Virus record (IMG/VR): IMGVR_UViG_3300046466_000562
Span: 1-20,440 of that record
Length of the DNA stretch: 20,440 bases
Source of the DNA: a virus
Strand: one strand, 5' to 3'
Made by a program: the position numbers and the translations under genes. The notes under the pieces were generated by a model. It made no database searches. It saw only the letters and a list, made by a program, of their open reading frames with translations, and was not told the DNA's origin. Positions 12,980-17,742 of this stretch are shown piece by piece; the first letter of the stretch is position 1, and the number at the start of each line of letters is the position of its first letter.

Positions 12980-13044
12980 TTACTCATCTTTTTGACCTAA
13001 AATTGTACCTGAGAGCTCTTTTTCTTTTGGTACAATTGGTACAA
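12795..13044. repeat. TTGTACC / GGTACAA iteron-like array
   Basis: TTGTACC occurs at 12795, 12804, 12814, 12878, 12887 and 13003; the inverse GGTACAA at 12831, 13029 and 13038. Adjacent units are 9 or 10 bp apart. The array extends into the last 22 codons of the exonuclease gene (stop at 12980), where it encodes KIVPIVPK and SGTILG. Such direct repeats near replication genes resemble origin iterons or multi-site operators. Confidence 0.8.
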
Positions 13045-13717
13045 TTTTATAATATTCATCAACTCTACGTAGAAATTCATGCATATACCCCTGAAATTCC
13101 TCATCATGCACCTCAAACTTTTGAAAAAAGCAATCCTTGCTACACATTAGAATAATTCCAGACTGTATTTTTGTGTCGTATACTTGATTGTGGGCCATAG
13201 CATAAGCTGCTAGCTGGGTGAAGTAGTCATCAATCCATTCTCTTTGTTTAGGCTTGTTTGTTTGTTTGAAGTCTATTATACTTTCGCGTCCGTTATAAAT
13301 TCCTACAACATCGGTAGCACCTGCATACAACCCAGGATAGTACAGTGTAACTTCACTACCCCATATTTCTTCCAGGTCCCCGAGTCCCGATTCAATAACA
13401 ACTTTAGCCATTCGTTCTGCTTCACGGCCAATTGACGTTAGGTCCATGTGGTTCTCACCAAGAATATACCCTTCCAAATAAGTGTGCATTGCTGTGCCTC
13501 TCATGGCGCTCACATCACGAATCCGGTCTGCTGCCTGGGTACCTACCCGCTTCTTCCACTCTTCCAACTTCTGTTTCTTTTCAGCACTCTGAGTCGCTGA
13601 CAATATCGTCGTAACACTCGGCAATTTTTCGTTCGTTCCTACATCGTAGTGTCGTTTACCATTAATCAGTGCACGTGTTGATGTCGGGTATTCAAATTTT
13701 TTATTCCACTTTAGCAT
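12980..13717 (-). CDS. PD-(D/E)XK exonuclease (MGME1/RecB-like)
   Basis: The 245-aa protein has the ordered motifs of the RecB/MGME1 exonuclease group: LPSVTTIL (residues 32-39), RGTAMHTYLEG with His78, SEVTLYYP with Glu122, YAGATDVVGI with Asp136, ESIIDFKQTN with Asp149 and Lys151, and YFTQLAAYA with Gln168. These are the metal-binding and catalytic positions. In phages such enzymes replace the T7 gene 6 exonuclease: they degrade host DNA, remove primers and assist recombination. AAAGG precedes ATG 13717. The start overlaps the lipoprotein gene by 17 nt. The 3' end is built from the GGTACAATT repeat, so the last 20 residues are likely a dispensable tail. Confidence 0.9.
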   Translation of the reverse strand: MLKWNKKFEYPTSTRALINGKRHYDVGTNEKLPSVTTILSATQSAEKKQKLEEWKKRVGTQAADRIRDVSAMRGTAMHTYLEGYILGENHMDLTSIGREAERMAKVVIESGLGDLEEIWGSEVTLYYPGLYAGATDVVGIYNGRESIIDFKQTNKPKQREWIDDYFTQLAAYAMAHNQVYDTKIQSGIILMCSKDCFFQKFEVHDEEFQGYMHEFLRRVDEYYKIVPIVPKEKELSGTILGQKDE

Positions 13718-13823
13718 TATTACTTACCTTTATTACTTGATTTAATACTGTCGTCCATGGATTAAATTCATAAGATTTATTCGCACAACCCGATAGTAAA
13801 ATTAATATTATTAATAATCTCAT
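13701..13823 (-). CDS. 40-aa predicted lipoprotein
   Basis: The first 13 residues, MRLLIILILLSGC, are a short lipoprotein signal peptide with lipobox LSGC; Cys13 would be lipidated, leaving a mature protein of 28 residues with FNPWTTVLNQ. Its ATG overlaps the stop of the preceding 28-aa gene (ATGA), and its end overlaps the exonuclease start by 17 nt, as expected for translational coupling. It could be an outer-membrane spanin (Rz1-like) or a superinfection-exclusion lipoprotein. It is very short for either, and that role is inference. Confidence 0.6.
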   Translation of the reverse strand: MRLLIILILLSGCANKSYEFNPWTTVLNQVIKVSNNAKVE

Positions 13824-13906
13824 TTTTCTTTATCCCACATAACCATCATACCTATAACAAAACAATAGATACCAATGACAAATCCTAGCGATGCTATTAT
13901 TTCCAT
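13820..13906 (-). CDS. 28-aa single-membrane-span peptide
   Basis: Almost the whole peptide (residues 3-24) is one hydrophobic helix with a short charged end, WDKEK. AGGAA lies 5 nt before ATG 13906. Its stop overlaps the lipoprotein ATG in ATGA, and its start overlaps the end of the 47-aa gene by 10 nt. Holin-like or membrane-depolarising action is conceivable, but nothing beyond the membrane segment can be shown. Confidence 0.55.
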   Translation of the reverse strand: MEIIASLGFVIGIYCFVIGMMVMWDKEK

Positions 13907-14040
13907 CGTTTCCTGTAGCCTGTTCCCTTGTCCCTGTCACCCCAACGTTTCTGCCAGGACCAGACATTTAGTTTACTGCTTAGACTTTCCAAGATGTTTA
14001 GAAACCAATCTATAATCCCCCAAGTCCACGATATTATCAT
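13897..14040 (-). CDS. 47-aa Trp-rich basic small protein
   Basis: The N-terminus MIISWTWGIIDWFLNILESL is amphipathic or membrane-associated. The C-terminus is strongly basic (QKRWGDRDKGTGYRKRWK). The ORF starts inside the 3' end of the LAGLIDADG gene in another frame (68-nt overlap) and ends inside the next micro-gene, filling what would otherwise be a gap. There is no strong ribosome site. The tryptophan/arginine pattern looks selected rather than random. The function is unknown. Confidence 0.5.
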   Translation of the reverse strand: MIISWTWGIIDWFLNILESLSSKLNVWSWQKRWGDRDKGTGYRKRWK

Positions 14041-14425
14041 ATTTTTCATCTGTGTAATGTTCTATAATCTGTTGTATTTTAGGTAGTTTAGTATGCGCAT
14101 ATGGCCATAGAAGTCTACAAACATAGAACGCATCTCTGAATGTACACCTCCACTTCCATTGCATCAAGTATTTTGTACCGTCTTTTCGTAAACCTTTTCG
14201 CGGTTTTCTGTTGACAGTTCCAACATTTAATACTTCATGCATCCATCGTATAACAGATTCATCTGTCATAGTGACTTCCATACTAATTCGTTGAGACAAA
14301 GACTCTCTATAACCTTTGCCTTTATGTTTCTTTTTCTTTTCTATTCTTTTAGCGAAATAGATACTACCTTCGCCATCAAAGAGTCCTGCTATGTAGGCTA
14401 TATCCTCACTGCTCAGTGTAGTCAC
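13973..14425 (-). CDS. LAGLIDADG homing endonuclease
   Basis: The N-terminal motif AYIAGLFDGEGSIYF (about residues 11-25) is the LAGLIDADG helix with its catalytic acidic residue. With only one motif in 150 aa, it should act as a homodimer that cuts a long, near-palindromic DNA site. The rest has the alternating basic and aromatic pattern of the DNA-binding saddle (MQWKWRCTFRDAFYVCRLL). The start is GTG 14425 with AGAGG 4 nt upstream, within the end of the 78-aa gene. It seems free-standing, with no intron or intein borders visible. It is a selfish mobile gene that may also exclude rival phages. Confidence 0.85.
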   Translation of the reverse strand: MTTLSSEDIAYIAGLFDGEGSIYFAKRIEKKKKHKGKGYRESLSQRISMEVTMTDESVIRWMHEVLNVGTVNRKPRKGLRKDGTKYLMQWKWRCTFRDAFYVCRLLWPYAHTKLPKIQQIIEHYTDEKYDNIVDLGDYRLVSKHLGKSKQ

Positions 14426-14642
14426 GCACCCTCTTTTCGTAAGATGGTCCGTCTCTGAGTCTAGCTTTAAATTTTTCTACCTCATCCTCTTTCCATTGAG
14501 TTGCTTCTTTTAGCTCAGCTTGTAACTTTTTAATCTGAGCACCTGCACGTCTACATGTTGCTTGTAAGAATTTTACTTTACCCTCAAGAGCTTCTTTGTT
14601 GTCTTTCAAATGTTTAATTTGACTTTCTTTGTCTATCAACAT
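14406..14642 (-). CDS. 78-aa coiled-coil protein
   Basis: Nearly the whole chain is a predicted coiled coil, with hydrophobic residues at heptad spacing between Lys/Glu (ESQIKHLKDNKEALEGKVKF, then AQIKKLQAELKEATQ). AGGAGG sits 9 nt before ATG 14642, the strongest ribosome site in this operon, so it should be well translated. It overlaps the zinc-knuckle gene upstream by 29 nt and the endonuclease downstream by 20 nt. A scaffold or oligomerisation role is possible; the partner is unknown. Confidence 0.65.
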   Translation of the reverse strand: MLIDKESQIKHLKDNKEALEGKVKFLQATCRRAGAQIKKLQAELKEATQWKEDEVEKFKARLRDGPSYEKRVRDYTEQ

Positions 14643-14793
14643 CTTCGTCTACCTCCTCTTCTATTTCACCTTGGTTGTTGCAAACAAAGCAATCAGCCCA
14701 TTGTTCTTCTCTGGCCTGTTCGAAAGGGACTCGGACAAATCCGTTTCCATTACAAACAGAGCAGATTACTTTACGCGTTTTTAAGTTTGCCAT
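14614..14793 (-). CDS. 59-aa double CxxC zinc-binding protein
   Basis: Two Cys pairs, ICSVCNGNGFV (Cys11, Cys14) and DCFVCNNQGEI (Cys35, Cys38), follow the CxxCxGxG style of the DnaJ zinc centre, so one zinc ion is probably bound by the four cysteines. The C-terminus is acidic (EIEEEVDEDVD). It overlaps the RHH-like gene upstream by 23 nt and the coiled-coil gene downstream by 29 nt. Phage proteins of this type often bind partner proteins or nucleic acid, but no target is shown here. Confidence 0.65.
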   Translation of the reverse strand: MANLKTRKVICSVCNGNGFVRVPFEQAREEQWADCFVCNNQGEIEEEVDEDVDRQRKSN

Positions 14794-14944
14794 TTAACTT
14801 CTTCTCTTTCTCATTTACTAATAATGTTATTGTTTGAGATCTACTTATTGTCATCTCAGGAATCATAACTTTTCTTATCTTATCTATTTTATTATATGTA
14901 TCTTTTGGTAATGATACATTTTTGTATTTGCTTATATCAGTCAT
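14771..14944 (-). CDS. 57-aa ribbon-helix-helix-like protein
   Basis: A short strand (YKNVSLPKDTYNKI) is followed by two helices (DKIRKVMIPE; SRSQTITLLVNEKEKKL), the layout of Arc/CopG/MetJ-type DNA-binding dimers. AAGGAG precedes ATG 14944. It is the first gene after the promoter at 14985-15013, the usual place for an autoregulator. Candidate sites to test are that promoter and the palindrome at 8804-8820. The assignment rests on pattern only. Confidence 0.6.
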   Translation of the reverse strand: MTDISKYKNVSLPKDTYNKIDKIRKVMIPEMTISRSQTITLLVNEKEKKLNGKLKNA

Positions 14945-14984
14945 AAACTTTATACTCCTTTCTTAGATTTAAACTAATATAGGA

Positions 14985-15013
14985 TTTATCTCACAATATA
15001 CAATAGGTGTCAA
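14985..15013 (-). promoter_or_regulatory. promoter for the left part of the early arm
   Basis: On the minus strand, TTGACA (15013-15008), a 17-nt spacer and GATAAA (14990-14985). It faces the RHH-like gene, and the genes downstream to 12417 could be read from it. The -35 abuts the ATG of the divergent gene at 15014. Confidence 0.6.
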
Positions 15014-15232
15014 ATGAAATTTTTATTAGCCTTATCAATTTGTTCAAGTGTAATAGGTGAATGCATGCCTCCATTCAATTGGCATGAAACTTTTAGAACT
15101 CATTATGAATGTGCTCAATTTGGGTATTCTGAATCTAGTAAAAAACTAGAAGAGATCGGTAGTAAAGAGGTTAATAAATACGGCGTGGTTGTAAGTTTTA
15201 CTTGTACTTTAATTCCTGGAGTTGATTCTTAA
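15014..15232 (+). CDS. 72-aa secreted cysteine-containing protein
   Basis: The N-terminus MKFLLALSICSSVIG is a signal peptide; cleavage near residue 15-16 would leave about 57 residues with Cys17, Cys33 and Cys64 (Cys10 is within the signal). The body has a Tyr/Glu-rich helical part and a beta-like GVVVSFTCTLI end. It is the only plus-strand gene within the minus-strand early arm. AGG lies 8 nt before the ATG. A periplasmic or envelope role such as superinfection exclusion is inference. Confidence 0.65.
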   Translation: MKFLLALSICSSVIGECMPPFNWHETFRTHYECAQFGYSESSKKLEEIGSKEVNKYGVVVSFTCTLIPGVDS

Positions 15233-15244
15233 TTCATATCAACC

Positions 15245-15275
15245 CTCCTAGTTTCCGTGCACGTACTCCTAGGAG
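15245..15275. terminator. hairpin between convergent genes
   Basis: CTCCTAG (15245-15251) pairs with CTAGGAG (15269-15275). The loop contains the palindrome CGTGCACG (15256-15263). It begins 13 nt after the stop of the plus-strand secreted-protein gene and overlaps the end of a minus-strand micro-ORF. No T-tract follows. Confidence 0.4.
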
Positions 15276-15376
15276 AGCAAAGGCTCCACACCTAACCTCA
15301 TTTTATTGCGAGGATCAACGGTTGTCGTACAGAGGCTAGCGCGAGGCATTACATGGACGCAGGTCCTTTTCATCAT
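15269..15376 (-). CDS. possible 35-aa micro-gene
   Basis: ATG 15376 overlaps the stop of the preceding gene in ATGA, the same coupling seen elsewhere in this operon. The peptide (MMKRTCVHVMPRASLC, then PRNKMRLGVEPLLS) is basic with two cysteines and matches no family I know. The DNA is more GC-rich and more structured than its neighbours, so this may instead be an RNA element or untranslated leader. Confidence 0.3.
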   Translation of the reverse strand: MMKRTCVHVMPRASLCTTTVDPRNKMRLGVEPLLS

Positions 15377-15582
15377 CGTTGAATACATCCATAAAAATCA
15401 CCACTGCCATCATTCATGACATGCTGATTAATAGGTGTATCTAAATACGTTGTAAGTTTAAGTCTTAAAATCTCACACAACTCAAACAAGTCAACTTCAT
15501 TTACTAAAACTGTATCTGCCATCATCTGTTTCGTCACTGGTACTAGATGAAACAGACCATCATTTAGAATGATCAGTTCCAT
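15373..15582 (-). CDS. 69-aa hypothetical protein
   Basis: I prefer ATG 15582 (MELIILNDGLFHLV); a TTG start at 15603 would add seven residues. The protein is hydrophobic-alternating and probably a small alpha/beta domain with LVNEVDLFELCEILRLKLTTYL at the centre and DGSGDFYGCIQR at the end. It overlaps the 63-aa gene by 23 nt. No family is recognised. Confidence 0.6.
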   Translation of the reverse strand: MELIILNDGLFHLVPVTKQMMADTVLVNEVDLFELCEILRLKLTTYLDTPINQHVMNDGSGDFYGCIQR

Positions 15583-15751
15583 ATTTTTTTGTACCCCAAT
15601 CAATAATTCTTTTCAAACCTGGTGCAGAAATATCTACGTTAACACCGTAGGTTTTCCATGCTCTTTTCATAAGATTTAATTCCAACAAAAAGATAGACCA
15701 TTGTTTATTTGTGATACCTTTTGGTCTTAGTGTTATAATTTTTTCTTTCAT
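15560..15751 (-). CDS. 63-aa hypothetical protein
   Basis: This is a small basic protein with RPKGITNKQWSIFLLELNL and KRIIDWGTKKYG. The pattern (basic, amphipathic helices, Trp) is compatible with nucleic acid binding but no family is recognised. There is no strong ribosome site before ATG 15751. It is followed by the 69-aa gene with a 23-nt overlap and preceded by a 31-nt gap. Confidence 0.6.
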   Translation of the reverse strand: MKEKIITLRPKGITNKQWSIFLLELNLMKRAWKTYGVNVDISAPGLKRIIDWGTKKYGTDHSK

Positions 15752-15782
15752 TTCTAGATACTAGGATATTTTGGGATGTTTG

Positions 15783-15929
15783 TCAACGACCTTGGCCATG
15801 ATATTTTTTGAAGCTACGTCGTTTTGATTTATTCATTTTGCATTTACTAGGATTTCTACCTATACTTGTTTTGTGAAATATAGGTTCGTGTGCAACTTTT
15901 GCGTATAAACCTTTAGCTTTCTTGGCCAT
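15783..15929 (-). CDS. 48-aa basic small protein
   Basis: The peptide MAKKAKGLYAKVAHEP is followed by HKTSIGRNPSKCKMNKSKRR and ends with KKYHGQGR. The KTSIG, MNKSKRR and GQG segments recall tiny basic proteins I have seen in cyanophage and other marine phage genomes. It overlaps the zinc-ribbon gene upstream by 17 nt. With about one third Lys/Arg it probably binds RNA or DNA; the function is unknown. Confidence 0.6.
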   Translation of the reverse strand: MAKKAKGLYAKVAHEPIFHKTSIGRNPSKCKMNKSKRRSFKKYHGQGR

Positions 15930-16134
15930 CTTCTATCTGTTCAAAGTATTTTGATATTTGTTTTGGGTTTTGTAATTTAGGTATGTATCTTATAGATCCA
16001 TTTACATGTTGTTCTAGATCTGCACCACAACTAACACATCTATAAAATTCTCTACTCAAACCAATTAACATTGTAAGTTCTTCACAAGTTGGACACGTTC
16101 CATTAACTATTTCTGTATAAATTTTAAAAGACAT
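15913..16134 (-). CDS. 73-aa zinc-ribbon protein
   Basis: Two Cys pairs, CPTC (Cys14, Cys17) and CVSC (Cys33, Cys36), separated by a hydrophobic helix or strand, form a rubredoxin-knuckle style zinc ribbon. The remainder is a short helical tail (ISKYFEQIEDG). The ATG shares a base with the stop of the 70-aa gene (TAATG). A DNA- or RNA-polymerase-interacting role is common for such ribbons but is not shown here. Confidence 0.65.
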   Translation of the reverse strand: MSFKIYTEIVNGTCPTCEELTMLIGLSREFYRCVSCGADLEQHVNGSIRYIPKLQNPKQISKYFEQIEDGQES

Positions 16135-16346
16135 TACTCCAATATTAACTTCTTTATAGATAAAGATCCATCAATATTTTTTTCTAGTTCTGCCATAGAT
16201 TTTATACACTGGTATTGCACTTGCTTTTTCGTATCACGCATTGCAATTCTTTTACCCTTCAAGCAGTCAGACATAGATTCTTGAATTCTGTGTTCCTTAA
16301 TTTCTCCGTTAATTATCATAAGAAGAGCCACGATCATCTCTGTCAT
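16134..16346 (-). CDS. 70-aa small protein with hydrophobic N-terminus
   Basis: The start MTEMIVALLMIINGEI is hydrophobic enough for a weak signal or membrane anchor. The body is charged with two Cys (DCLKGKR, YQCIKSM). Its ATG overlaps the stop of the 54-aa gene in ATGA and its stop overlaps the next ATG. A cell-envelope location with a disulphide is possible but unproven. Confidence 0.6.
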   Translation of the reverse strand: MTEMIVALLMIINGEIKEHRIQESMSDCLKGKRIAMRDTKKQVQYQCIKSMAELEKNIDGSLSIKKLILE

Positions 16347-16507
16347 AATACTTTACCTTTGTTTGGTCCTTCTTTTATTCTGTACTTATGTGTGCCTGTA
16401 CCATTAATTTCTACTTCTTTTTTAAGATCCTTTACATATCTCATTTGTTTAGCAGTACGTTGCATTTCTGTTATGTATTCTAATATCTGTCTACTAATGC
16501 GTCCCAT
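16343..16507 (-). CDS. 54-aa basic small protein
   Basis: A helical N-terminal half (RISRQILEYITEMQRTAKQM) is joined to a basic, turn-rich end (GTGTHKYRIKEGPNKGK). ATG 16507 lies within the end of the 126-aa gene (14-nt overlap) and the stop overlaps the next ATG (ATGA). It reads like a small DNA- or RNA-binding protein, without a known family. Confidence 0.6.
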   Translation of the reverse strand: MGRISRQILEYITEMQRTAKQMRYVKDLKKEVEINGTGTHKYRIKEGPNKGKVL

Positions 16508-16874
16508 TTCCATTGGCTCTTACCTTATCTTTTAATTCTTCAATATCTTTTAATGCTTTTTCTAATTGTTCTCTTAAAAATTCTATATTTACTTTGTTAG
16601 TCATATTCATTTCTTGAGTTTCTTCCATCTTCTCGACACTTTTGTAAAGATCCTCAAGTAAAAAATGTTGTTCCTGGTCTACGGGTACTTGCTCACTTTT
16701 CTTTAACAAATCATTCTCAAACAACTCACGTGATGTCTCTAACGATACTAATCTTGAAGTCAGCTCCGTGTATGCGAACACACCCATTGCTACGAGAATT
16801 ATAAGACTAGCTACGGTTTTCATCGGCATCTGTACAGCTGCTGATTCGGATATGTTTAGTGGTTTGTTATTCAT
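16494..16874 (-). CDS. 126-aa membrane-anchored coiled-coil protein
   Basis: Residues 1-18 are polar. One membrane helix follows (about 19-36, KTVASLIILVAMGVFAY), then an 80-residue coiled coil rich in Glu/Lys/Leu. The N-in topology with a periplasmic coiled coil is like that of inner-membrane spanins (Rz), although such proteins in marine phages are often unassigned. Its ATG overlaps the stop of the 24-aa peptide (ATGA). A spanin would need an outer-membrane partner; the only lipoprotein seen is 2.7 kb away (13701-13823). Confidence 0.65.
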   Translation of the reverse strand: MNNKPLNISESAAVQMPMKTVASLIILVAMGVFAYTELTSRLVSLETSRELFENDLLKKSEQVPVDQEQHFLLEDLYKSVEKMEETQEMNMTNKVNIEFLREQLEKALKDIEELKDKVRANGNGTH

Positions 16875-16945
16875 TGCGCTGGTCCCCCAAGAAATGCTAA
16901 TAGCACCAACATTATAATTAATATTGCTGTAAACCTATAGTCCAT
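16871..16945 (-). CDS. 24-aa membrane peptide
   Basis: MDYRFTAILIIMLVLLAFLG is a single membrane helix after four polar residues. GGAG lies 9 nt before ATG 16945; an in-frame ATG at 16960 would add five residues and is also possible. The stop overlaps the next ATG in ATGA. It is too small for known holins. Confidence 0.5.
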   Translation of the reverse strand: MDYRFTAILIIMLVLLAFLGGPAQ

Positions 16946-16968
16946 CTTGGCAATCTCCATTGTAGAAC

Positions 16969-17097
16969 CTATAATATAATTGCGCCGGCCAATATAACTG
17001 CAACAGCTACAATACAAATTTTATGGTCTTGCCATAACTGTCTGTATCTTCTGTTTTGCCATGCACTCAAAACTTTATTTTTTATTTCATTAATCAT
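16969..17097 (-). CDS. 42-aa membrane protein
   Basis: A basic N-terminal half (KNKVLSAWQNRRYRQLWQDH) leads to a C-terminal membrane helix (ICIVAVAVILAGAIIL). AGGAG stands 8 nt before ATG 17097. The ATG overlaps the end of the 216-aa gene by 8 nt. It is the first of three consecutive membrane-protein genes. Basic N-terminus plus one helix is compatible with a pinholin-like or membrane-remodelling protein; the function is not known. Confidence 0.6.
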   Translation of the reverse strand: MINEIKNKVLSAWQNRRYRQLWQDHKICIVAVAVILAGAIIL

Positions 17098-17740
17098 TTT
17101 TTTTCTCCTCAATTTCATAGAAGAATTTATCTGTATCCTCTGTTCTCCAGGCTCTACTATCTTCTACGTTCCAATCACTCGTCTGCACTTTCCAGTCAGG
17201 AATACTATCTTTAACTGTAAAAGAAGGTATGTCCCATATAATTCTATTGTTGGGCTGTGCTGCAAAATTACCATCATCTAAGGCAATAATGTGAGCGCAC
17301 TTATGTTCGTGCGGTATCTCCGAATGATCGGTGTCAAGTATATTACTCTCTGGATGTGCAAAGTCAACGGTAAATAAGTATTTACCAGAGTGCCATTTTT
17401 TATCTTTGCCTATATATTTGCCGGCCTGGCCATCTAAAATATCGAAAGTGTGAACAGCAGGATAATAAGAAAAACAATTCCAGAGCTGTAGTTCATCAAG
17501 TCGTCTTGTGGGCACTCGGGATGGTTCAAATCCCTTTTGAATAAACGCGCTAATTGGTAAGCGATAAAAAATTGCACCGTTTTCCATAATAGCATGAAAT
17601 AGTATAGGCTTTCCTGTAATACAGCTAAGACCAAAGATAATGCAGTCTTCAACTTCTCCATGATGTTTTTTAAGATCATATAAATATTCTCTTCTTATTT
17701 GAGCATAAGTTGCCGGAGTGTTTGCATTTAAATAAGCCAT
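17090..17740 (-). CDS. 216-aa hypothetical protein
   Basis: No family is recognised. The protein is soluble and probably all-beta or alpha/beta: CIIFGLSCITGKPILFHAIM and GAIFYRLPISAFI early, a middle with His-rich SEIPHEHKCAHIIALDDGNF, and a Trp/Asp-rich acidic C-terminus. It begins 2 nt after the polymerase stop, so the two are one operon and it may work with replication. No catalytic motif can be claimed. Confidence 0.65.
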   Translation of the reverse strand: MAYLNANTPATYAQIRREYLYDLKKHHGEVEDCIIFGLSCITGKPILFHAIMENGAIFYRLPISAFIQKGFEPSRVPTRRLDELQLWNCFSYYPAVHTFDILDGQAGKYIGKDKKWHSGKYLFTVDFAHPESNILDTDHSEIPHEHKCAHIIALDDGNFAAQPNNRIIWDIPSFTVKDSIPDWKVQTSDWNVEDSRAWRTEDTDKFFYEIEEKKND

Positions 17741-17742
17741 AA

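Noticed and set aside
12682-12987. 101-codon minus-strand reading frame between exonuclease and 95-aa gene
   Set aside because: It is made of Lys/Phe low complexity and of the GGTACAATT repeat read as Trp-Tyr-Asn and Leu-Gly-Thr-Ile; it has no protein-like pattern.
17434-17679. 81-codon minus-strand frame inside the 216-aa gene
   Set aside because: Same strand, different frame, hydrophobic low-complexity content and no ribosome site; the 216-aa frame is continuous and coupled to the polymerase.
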